Below are positions 56,002 to 64,000 of a DNA stretch of 64,000 nucleotides, one piece after another. Every line of letters begins with the position of its first letter. Positions within the stretch are counted from its first letter, which is position 1. This DNA comes from Mytilus galloprovincialis (Eukaryota; Mollusca; Bivalvia; Mytilida; Mytilidae): assembly GCF_965363235.1 (NCBI RefSeq), contig NC_134844.1, forward strand, positions 73,463,497 through 73,527,496, given 5' to 3'. Below the pieces are notes generated by a model. That model did no database searches, had not been told where the DNA came from, and saw nothing but the letters and a program-made list of their open reading frames with translations. Made by a program: the position numbers and the translations under genes.

Positions 56002-57372
56002 AGATAAGATAAGATAAGATAAGAAAACTTTATTTTGATTCGGCATGAGTACAAATAAGCAACACAAGCTCTAAGGAGCTTTTGACCGAATATAAAAACA
56101 TATAAATAACATAAAAACAGTGCATTTTGACATATAAAACAACCTGTAATACAAAGTTGAAAACTCACATACATAGCATGCAATAAAAATAATCAACAAA
56201 TTTTAGAATGAAGTAAAAACATGCTTGAACAGAGCAACAAATAAGCAGCATAAATAATAAAACAGTTTAAGAATTATCTGCAAGCAGAACAGTGACATTC
56301 CAAACCGTTCCAGGACTGAACAAGACTTTTAAAATGTGAAAAACTGTTTTCAGTCCTGAAATGGTTTGGAAGACTGTTCCAAAAAGTAGCAGCAGCAAAT
56401 TTGAATGATTTTTTACCGTAACGGGTTGACTTTACCTGTGGAATTTCAAGAATATTTACATACCTGAAAGAATATTTAGATTTTTTGACATTTACCAAAT
56501 TTTGTAAGCACACAGAAGCGATGTTGTTTATAATTTTAAAAGTTTCTAGAGCCATTGTTCTTATCCATCTGATCTGCAAGGAAGGCACCTTAGCTTTAAG
56601 TAAGAGGTCCTCGTAGGAGCTGGTAAAATCCTCATAAACAAAACGAAGTAACTTTCCTGCACCTTTTCTAGTTTTTGGAATTTTTCTCAGTGCAAAAATG
56701 CCATGCCAAAGGGCAAAAATTAAAATTACTAAGAATAAAAGTATGAAATATAGTAAGTTTACTAAGTCTATCCAAATATGAGCCTAAACGTTTTAAAACA
56801 TTTAATTGCTGTGATGCCTTCCTACAGATTGAGCTGATATGAACATCAAAATTTAGCTGGTAGTCTATTTCAATGCCTAATAATTTTACTGTTTTTTCAC
56901 ATGTGAGGTTCGAATTTTGAATATGTATAGATGGGTTCTTTTCAAAGGTCTTTTTGCCAACAGCCAAAACTTGAAATTTGTCAGGATTTGCTTGCATTTT
57001 ATTTACCCTGAACCACTCAATAAGTGTTTTTGAATCAGATTCCAAAGTTGAAATTAATAAATCGAAATCTGGAGTACAAAAAGATAGAGTATTGTCATCT
57101 GCATAGTTATATAAACTACCATTTTTAATAAAAAGAAAAATATCATTTATAAATATATTAAACAACAATGGCCCTAGTATCGAACCCTGTGGTACGCCTT
57201 TATGGATGTCAGCCCAACCACTCAGAACATTGTTGACTTTAATTTGCTGTTTTCGATTAGATAAATAGGACTTTAAAAGAGCAACTGCATTGGGGGTTAA
57301 ACCATATGCTGATAATTTACCTAGCATTATATTGTGAGGCAGGCAGTCAAAAGCCTTAGACTTGAACACAGA
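56002..57372 (-). mobile_element. CR1/L2-type LINE, 5'-truncated
   Basis: Minus-strand reverse transcriptase: 'KAFDCLPHNIMLGKLSAYGL', 'GVPQGSILGPLLFNIFINDI' and the catalytic 'YADDNTLSF', followed by the C-terminal region ending 'WNGLECHCSACR'. A one-base shift near 56690 separates the RT part (57369-56668) from the C-terminal part (56588-56274). The 5' end is cut at the 'KAFDCLPH' motif, so endonuclease and ORF1 are missing. The 3' tail is a (TTATC)n microsatellite, a tail type seen in CR1/L2-like LINEs. It lies about 7 bp past the receptor stop codon, antisense to it, so it forms part of that gene's 3' region. Confidence 0.85.
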
Positions 57373-58028
57373 TTTGTTCTGTAGGAAATTTATTCAGATA
57401 GGCCAATCAGTGTAAAACAATACTTTTAAATTGAAGCTTATGAAACTAGAAAGATGTTGCTCACGATAGGAAATAAAGAACTAAAAAAATATTTTTTTTA
57501 TGAATTTCTTGTGACCGAATCGCTTTTCTAAATTAACCTTCATCAAGAATGGTCAAAGCCGAATGTGTGAAAAGCCAATGACGAATTAGAATGAAAACAA
57601 CAGAAGAGACAACTGACAAAAAAGACCTTAATCTAATAGCCAAAATCCATCCTGCAGGAGTTGATAACATGTTTTTAAAATATTTTCTAAATTAGAAAAA
57701 ATCGGACTATTTAGGACCCGTTTATATAATTGCTTGTTTGTTTAATTATGTTATTAAAAGACCTTTAACTCTATTAATAGATCATTTTTTTTCTGAATGC
57801 TTGGTTTATTTCCTACCACGTGTTATAAATGAAAAATATCTTGGTTGATCTTATAAGGACTGGTCCAAAAGTATTTGCTGCTTATTAACAAAATAAACAA
57901 GATTTACAAAAATCTTAGAATAGATTGACACGTCTTTCTGATAACTTTAAATTTGTAAATTATGGAAAAGAAATATTCGACTCAGCGTTACAATTAAGCA
58001 CACACTGTGCTTATATTATCAACATTAT
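57373..58028. other. Stretch without a supported gene
   Basis: AT-rich sequence beyond the truncated 5' end of the LINE. No feature recognised. Confidence 0.5.
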
Positions 58029-58029
58029 A

Positions 58030-58290
58030 TAACAATAAGATACCATGGTAGGATTGCCAACCAAGCACCTTTGCACAAGAGACCAAAAGACGTAGAAGTT
58101 AGCAACTTCTGGACATTTTGCGGTCCTTCAACAATAAGCAAAACCCATACCGGAAAGCATGCTATAATAGGCCCCGACATGACAATGTTAAACAATTCAC
58201 ATGAATACAATGTGCAAGTCAAATAAAGGAAAACAATATGATATACAGCAACAAACGACAACCACCAACGAAATTGTCAACAACAGGTTC
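58030..58290 (-). repeat. SINE-like family, reverse copy
   Basis: 'AGATACCATGGTAGGATTGC', 'GGTCCTTCAACAATAAGCAA', 'AGGCCCCGACATGACAATG' and 'CAACAGGTTCCTGGCTTGAC' follow the family order. Confidence 0.7.
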
Positions 58291-58309
58291 CTGGCTTGAC
58301 ATAAAAATA

Positions 58310-58640
58310 GGAGATGCGGTACATGTATGGTTGTCATTTAGACATGCATCCACCAAAATTCAAATGAAGTGAATGATAGCAATTATATGGAACCGTACGA
58401 CCTTCAACAATGCGAAAAAACACATGTCGTGTAGTCAACTTATAAACACGAAATAAATTGAAAACTAACGACCTTATTTATAACAAAACGATTTACCTGA
58501 AACAAATATGATAGGCGTGAACAAACGACAAACACTAAAACTATAGGCTCCTGAATTTGGACAGGTACATGAGAATGCGGCGGGGTTAAACATGTTTAGT
58601 AGCCCTGAATCCTCCCCTTATATTGGGACAGAATAACAAA
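58310..58640 (-). repeat. SINE-like family, second reverse copy
   Basis: 'GGAACCGTACGACCTTCAAC', 'CCTGAAACAAATATGATAGG', 'GGCGGGGTTAAACATGTTTA' and 'GAATCCTCCCCTTATATTGG' follow. It lies directly after the first copy in the same orientation. Confidence 0.7.
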
Positions 58641-58700
58641 CAATGAAAATCAGTTCGACAAAGGCTATACTAATCTGATCGGTAGAAAGCAAAGCATCGA

Positions 58701-58920
58701 ACAAACACAGAAAGGACGAGTCAGGGTTAAAATCTATTCAGCATACCTAATAAATAAAAACAAACAAACAAACAAAACACAAAAAGGACGAGACAGGGTT
58801 AAAATCTATTCAGCATACCTAATAAATAAAAACAAACAAACAAACAAAACACAGAAAGGACGAGACAGGGTAAAAATCCATTCATCATACCTTATAAATT
58901 AAAAAATACCAAACAAAGAA
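58701..58920 (+). repeat. 72-bp tandem repeat, ~2.8 copies
   Basis: Units start 'AGGACGAGTCAGGG' at 58713 and recur at 58785 and 58857. Each contains 'TTAAAATCTATTCAGCATAC' and a (CAAA)n tract. The first two are nearly identical, the third more diverged. Confidence 0.9.
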
Positions 58921-58954
58921 AAAACAAGCAAAATAGATTCACTGTGAGCAGTAA

Positions 58955-59490
58955 CCCTCCATCTAGAAAATCATAAATTAGAAAAACAGGCATCGGAATA
59001 TCCACTGGAAGTTATATAGAATGAAATTCAAAACAGTGTGGCTGTGGCCATTGATTGACACATTAAATTCATCCATTGACTGGGACAATTTAGGTGAACG
59101 TTTGTATGTAACGACCACTGATCACTATGTACTTTTTAAAGACACTTAAACTATGGGGTCACCAAAGGTTCTCAACACCTCAATAAAGTAATTCGAAAAA
59201 ATTAATCAGAAATAACACGATGTTTTGATTTATACCAATTATATAAATCAAAACATAAAGGTTATTCCTGATTATTTTTTCGAATTACTTTATAATTAAA
59301 AGCGTTAAGAAACCTTTGGTGACCCCACAGTTTAAATGTCTATCGTAGGTACGTCGTGAACAGTGGTCGTTACAGACAAACGTTCACGTAAATTGTCCCA
59401 GTCAATGGATGAATTTAATGTGTCGATCAATGGCCACAGCCACACTGTTTTGAATTTCATACTATTCCATATGCAGGCGCTGCTGGAATA
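58955..59490. mobile_element. Penelope-associated repeat carrying a palindromic insertion
   Basis: The left flank 'CATCGGAATATCCACTGGAA' corresponds to 'CACGGGAATATCAATTGGGA' at 1990-2009. The right flank 'ATATGCAGGCGCTGCTGGAA' corresponds to 'GTATGCAGGTGCTGCCGAAA' at 2022-2041. The two pieces are adjacent in the other copies, so the palindrome at 59016-59466 was inserted between them. Confidence 0.72.
59016..59466. mobile_element. ~445-bp palindromic (foldback) element
   Basis: Left arm 59016-59238 and right arm about 59245-59466 are complementary along ~220 bp with scattered differences. Examples are 'AAAACAGTGTGGCTGTGGCC' against its complement at about 59433-59452, and 'GGGGTCACCAAAGGTT' against 'AACCTTTGGTGACCCC'. 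The spacer is only a few bases. It has no coding. The target duplication is not clear (possibly ATAT). Confidence 0.9.
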
Positions 59491-59899
59491 TTAGTTTAAA
59501 CATATTTGGGCGTTTTTCAATAAAAACATATTTTCTTGTCCCAGCCAAAATGTGTTTGATCTTTGCAAGTAATTTTTTGTGCAGTCAGTACATTGAATTA
59601 GATTTAACATTTTTAAGCAAAGAAACAGTTTATTTTAAGAGGGATTGATGATCTTGACTCCTGAATGGTCCAAAACAACCAAAATGGCATGTCCCTAGAC
59701 CGCCTGTTCAACATTCATACTCTAAAATATCGTAAAACAATGAAGAAATAATTGTTTTTTTTTTTACTTTACATAAGTTCTTTAATAATTCAAAAGTATA
59801 TTCAGAGCCAACATATTTTAAGAAATAGCTTTCAATATAGGTTTTTTAATTTAAGAAGGTGTGTCCCTCACAAAATGTCCACTACGAAACGAAGTCATT

Positions 59900-61270
59900 A
59901 AAATTTGCCATTAAACAGTTTTGGTTGATGCGACAAATAATTTTGTTATATTCATGAGTCAGTCTGAGATATTAAAACTACTGAAATTAGTTTACGATTC
60001 AAAATTTTGATGAAAAAGAGGACATGCTGGCACTATAAACTGATGTGAGCATAATTTTATTTTCCAATATTGCTTTCATTTTTATTAAACAATCCATCCT
60101 GATATAAAAATATACATGATTTACTTTGCGGCTATTAAGATTCACATCATGTTCATAATAAAGTGCAAATATGGTCAGTTTTGGTTGATGCGGACAAATT
60201 ATTTTGTATTACCAGTCAGTCTGAGGTATGAAAACTACTGATATTTGTTTATGATGCAATATTTTGAATAAAAAGAGGACATTCTGTCATTCTAAATTGA
60301 TGCAAATGAAATTAGGTAGCATTGTGTTCCCATATTTCTATCATTTGTATTTTCACGATTTTACAATCCATCCTTACATAAAGATATTACAGATTTACTA
60401 TGCGACTATAAGAGTTACATAAAAAATAGCAAATATGGTCAGTTTTGGTTGATGCGGTCAAATATGGTCAGTTTTGGTTGATGCGGTCAAATATGGTCAG
60501 TTTTGATTGATGCAGACAAATAATTTTGTTACATGATTACATGTTACTGTCAGTCTGAGGTATGAAAACTACTGACATGACTGATATTTGTTTCTGATGC
60601 GATATTTTGAATAAAAATAGGAAATGCTGGCACTCTCAAATCCAATATTGTAGTTATTTATATACTACAGTCCCTCTTGACCTAAAATTATAACTGAATT
60701 ACTGTGCAGCTATTTAGATTTACATAAAAAAAAGCAAATATGGTAAGATTCGGTTGATGCGGTCAAAAGATTTTATTATACGACTCAGTCTGAAGTATGA
60801 AAACTACTGATATTTGTTTATGATTCAATATTTTGGATAAAAAGAGGACATGCTCATTGGCTGATCAAAGGGAGGGGGGGGGGGGTTCAGGAGTTGGAAC
60901 CCCCCTTTTTTTTGACGATCAATGCTTTTGAATTTGAACATATAGTTGGAACCCCCCCTCCCTTTTTTAAATGGCTGGATCTGCCCCTGCATGCTGGCAC
61001 TATAAATTGATGCGAACAAAATTGTTTTCCAATATTGCTGCAACTTGTATAGTACAGTCCCTCTTGACCTAAAATTAAAACTTAAGTACTGTGCAGCTAT
61101 ATAGATTTGCAGAAAGACTGAAGAGCAAATAAAGTCAGCAATGGTCAGTTTAGATTGATGTGGTCAAAATATTTTTGTTAAACAGGTCCGTCCGAGGTAA
61201 ACAGATATTACATTTGGTTAATGAGGATAATTTTGTTGTGTGATAACGAGCCATCCTGACTCGCAGAATA
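59900..61270 (+). repeat. Diverged ~250-bp tandem array, about five copies
   Basis: Each unit has 'TCAGTTTTGGTTGATGCGG', 'CAGTCAGTCTGAGGTATGAA', 'ACTACTGATATTTGTTTATG', 'AAAGAGGACATGCTGGCACT' and 'ACAGTCCCTCTTGACCT'-like parts. Copies begin near 59930, 60178, 60470, 60740 and 61140. A 29-bp sub-repeat containing 'AAATATGGTCAGTTTTGGTT' is triplicated near 60427-60510. A MITE splits the fourth copy. Confidence 0.85.
60854..60989. mobile_element. GGCGGATC-type MITE with 5-bp duplication
   Basis: It lies inside a tandem repeat whose unfilled form reads 'GAGGACATGCTGGCACT', so its limits can be read directly: CATGC at 60849-60853 and again at 60990-60994. The interior has G- and C-runs, 'GACGATCAATGCTTTTGAAT' and ends 'AAATGGCTGGATCTGCCCC'. 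It is related to 13970-14115 and 20034-20196. The proline-rich minus-strand frame here is an artefact. Confidence 0.85.
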
Positions 61271-61334
61271 AAAAATGTAAACCAATTCAAATAATAAGAA
61301 ATTTAAACCAATTCAAATAATAACCCTCCCCCCC

Positions 61335-61500
61335 CCCCCCATAATACTAATTAACGGCCTATTTTATGTACAAAAAATGAAAGAAAAACAAATATTTTAT
61401 ACTACACATCAACAAAAGAAAATCACTGAATTACGGGCTCCTGACTTGGAACAGGCACTGACATACATGCAGAATATGGCGGGGTTAAACATGTTCTCTT
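61335..61500 (-). repeat. SINE-like family fragment
   Basis: 'TTAACGGCCTATTTTATGTA', 'GAAAGAAAAACAAATATTTT', 'GGGCTCCTGACTTGGAACAG' and 'TATGGCGGGGTTAAACATGT' match the family. A C-run precedes it (61326-61339). Confidence 0.7.
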
Positions 61501-61589
61501 GCCGATTATAAATCTGAAATAAAACCGGCAAAATAGCAAAACTGTATATAATATTAATCGCTGTTTTGCCGAAGCCTTTATATTAAGAC

Positions 61590-62040
61590 AAATATTTCTT
61601 AAAACTTATAAATCAATTCTAGCCGTAGAATTTATAAATCAATTTTAGCCGTAGAATTTATTAATTAATTCTGGCTGTAGAATTTATAAATCCATTCTAG
61701 CCGTAGAATTTGAAATCAATTCTAACCGTAGAACTGTTCTAGAAGTAGAACTGACCACATATTTGGTCAGTTCTAGCTAGAACTGTCTATAACTGTTCTA
61801 GGGTAGAACTGTCAGGATCAGTGCTAGCTAGAACTGTCCAAATCAGTTCTAGCTGAGACTACTATGTGTTATAGGAGTCTCAGGTTCTAGGTAGAACTGA
61901 CCAAATCAGTTCTAGCTAGAACAGTTCTAACCTAGAACTGACTAAAAGGTGCCAGGCTGACAGTTCTACATACTGTTCTAGAACAGTTCTCCTGACAGAT
62001 TCTGACAGAATTTATGAGAGGTTAGAACTGATCTCCACTG
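61590..62040. repeat. Array of TAGAAT/TAGAAC repeats and palindromes
   Basis: 61606-61735 has about five units of 26-28 bp such as 'TTCTAGCCGTAGAATTTATA'. It is followed to 62040 by many palindromic pieces of type 'CAGTTCTAGCTAGAACTG' spaced by 20-40 bp, some joined as 'GTTCTAGAACAG'. It is non-coding and looks like one end of an element rich in binding-site-like motifs; the other end was not identified. Confidence 0.8.
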
Positions 62041-62044
62041 TATG

Positions 62045-62150
62045 TGCACTAGACGCGTGGTTTGTCTACAAAAGACACATCAGTGACGCCCGAATAGAAA
62101 AAGAGTTAAAAAGGCCAGATAATGTACGAAGTTGAAGAGTATTGACATTC
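62045..62150 (+). repeat. Interspersed repeat fragment
   Basis: 'CACTAGACGCGTGGTTTGTC', 'TACAAAAGACACATCAGTGA' and 'GTACGAAGTTGAAGAGTATT' form a short repeat. A related phrase, 'GATGCGTATTTCGACAATCA' with 'CTCATCAGTGATG', occurs at 22822-22858 and 42465-42493. Confidence 0.55.
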
Positions 62151-63650
62151 CATTTGTCGTTTAACAAAATTTCAGAAGATTCTTGATTTTCCCCCTTTCA
62201 ATTTGAGGACGAAAATGTGCATGCAAATATAAGGTTACAGTTTCCGCCATTTTCAAAAATTCAAATACATGTATCACGAAAAGGAGCTTCCGAGTTGACT
62301 CAGTCACCTGTTCTGAAATAGACAATAAATATTAGAATACTTCATACTGATTCGATTTTTTTTATTCTTAAGACAAATAAATACATATCTATTTTGACAT
62401 AATATTTTTTTCATTCTTAAGACAAACATATAAATTTTTACCTTTAGGGGCGGTACGTGGAATTTGAAAGGGCCGTTATTTTATCAATTAATTTTTTTTA
62501 TCACCGAGTGTAGCGAGACTAATTAAAAGACAATATTAAAGATTTTAAGCTAAAACACGATACTTTGTCCAATCCAAGGGTTAGCGGCCTGTGAGCTCCC
62601 ACCCCTGAATCCGCCATCTGCCTTGAAAGTACGACAAAGTTGAACTTCGTACAAACATCGTAGTTTCAAAATAGGAAAAAGAAAGGTTTCTCATTCCTTT
62701 ATTTTTTTTTACATAAACTATTTTATTATATTTTGTGTACAACGTAAATCTAAATCAGTGTTTTAAAGTTAGAAAGATAGTCAAAAGATTTTTTGGTAAT
62801 TTCTGCCAAAAAAAATTGTATCTAGGAATATCCGAATACAAGAAATCTGCTTTGGATTATGTTCAGACGCAATGAAATTTATAACGACTTTTTGACTATC
62901 TATTCCTATAAAGGAATTATTTTTGGATTGAATTCAATGATGAACATATTTAAGTTTGTTTTAAAACAGGGTGATTAGCTGGACGTGTCTTAAAAAGTAA
63001 TACGGTAGATAAAAAGAAATTGGGAGGGGGAAAAGGGGGTGGTGGTTGCGGGGAGTAAAAGGTTTTGAAAGAGAAACGTATTTTCTGTTTATTTAACATT
63101 TTAATTTTAAGTACTACGTCGTTCGGGTTATTGGGTCATCTCGTGCTGTGCAGATTAAATGGCATATACCGACTTGCTCGGTCAATAACTTTAACTTAAG
63201 ACAAACAAATAAATATCTATCAAGCAGAATTTAATTATCACATTTTGACCAAGCTTGACAAATAATGGTTGCAGAAATCGCGCATGTCTAGTTCATTTAT
63301 CAATTGTTATTACACTCAGCATGTCACCATAAGGCCTACATGTAAACATTTACGTGTAGTTACATATACATTTAATTGTAAATTAAAAACAGCTTTATTT
63401 TCTCAAGGTTAATTGTTTGATTTTCTTGAAAGATATTTTCCTGTTTTGTTTTATTCAATTTATTAAATACACATAATAAGAATATATAAAATGAATATAA
63501 AATTAAATAATGCAAGACAGGATTTTTTTTAATTTATTGTTATTTTCTAGTTGTCAGTGACTGCTATACTATGAAGTACTCTTATATCTGTACTTCATTG
63601 TCTTTTTTTGTTTGTAGGAATGTATAAATACCCTGTCACATCGGCCTGTG
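62151..63650. other. Stretch without a supported gene
   Basis: AT-rich sequence with poly-T runs and a G-rich patch near 63020-63055. No coding, RNA gene or clear repeat end was recognised. Confidence 0.5.
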
Positions 63651-63815
63651 TTTATGTTAGTTACTTATTTTTCTGCTTTGTATCGATCTAATGAGTTAAT
63701 TCCTTAGCTTGTTAAGGGCAGGGTTTAGCACCTGTAAATATGTTTTATTACGCTAAATTATGTATGTGCCTGTGTTAAGTCCGGATCATGTAATTTAGTG
63801 GTTATAGTTCATGCA
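63650..63815 (+). repeat. SINE-like family, 5' part
   Basis: 'TTATTTTTCTGCTTTGTATC', 'GATCTAATGAGTTAATTCC' and then 'TATGTATGTGCCTGTGTTAA' and 'GTCCGGATCATGTAATTTAG' follow the order of the extended family. 63816-64000 has nothing recognised. Confidence 0.6.
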
Positions 63816-64000
63816 TGTTCACAGCAGCGAAAAAAAATTGGAAAAAGACGTAAATTGCACTATTAAATTAAATCATAGAGGAACTAACTGTAAATTGTTC
63901 AGGGCGAAGTCGCAGTAGGTTATTTCTGCAAAGTAAAGTTATCGTCTTTAAGGCAAACAAATTTAGACAGCAAGTTTAGTCTTTTTTCTAAACTTTGTTT

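Overview
The window looks like nuclear DNA of a bivalve mollusc, most likely a mussel (Mytilus-like). It is AT-rich, has few genes and is packed with interspersed repeats. The bivalve reading rests on the repeat types (a SINE-like family beginning near 'CATGTTTAACCCCGCC', tRNA-headed SINEs, GGCGGATCC-ended MITEs, Penelope-like, Helitron and DIRS elements) and on RING-less B-box/coiled-coil/propeller genes, a family known to be greatly expanded in bivalves. Species is an inference.

Layout. (1) 1-4.71 kb is copy A, part 1, of a large duplication: a decayed Penelope-like element, a UGT exon scrap and a tRNA-headed SINE. (2) 4.71-22.13 kb is a nest of insertions: a TA-flanked element (4713-6875) holding a Helitron (5252-6799), then a TTAA-flanked piggyBac-like element (6924-22121) holding a 14.4-kb CACTA-like element (7186-21567), which itself holds a whole-looking DIRS-type element (8585-13383). 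(3) 22.73-27.0 kb is copy A, part 2: a foldback-like element, a SINE, a leader exon and a broken B-box gene. (4) 29.3-35.8 kb holds the one intact B-box gene (34126-35763) with a probable leader exon near 29.43 kb. (5) 37.69-45.81 kb is copy B, in which the two parts of A lie side by side without the nested insertions; its B-box gene is broken too. (6) 47.7-51.2 kb has an orphan leader-like exon and a UDP-glycosyltransferase pseudogene. (7) 54.05-56.0 kb holds a two-exon seven-helix receptor gene with a CR1/L2-type LINE fragment just past its stop codon, antisense. (8) 58-64 kb is repeat terrain: SINE copies, a 72-bp tandem repeat, a ~445-bp near-perfect palindrome, a ~250-bp tandem array split by a MITE, and an array of TAGAAC palindromes.

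Genes likely to work are few: the B-box/coiled-coil/propeller protein and the receptor. The DIRS-type element has three uninterrupted frames and complete-looking ends. The most interesting structure is the 14.4-kb element with CACTA ends, a 3-bp CAA target duplication, ~40-bp subterminal repeat arrays and no recognisable transposase. Comparing A with B gives natural 'filled' and 'lacking' alleles that date the insertions relative to the duplication.
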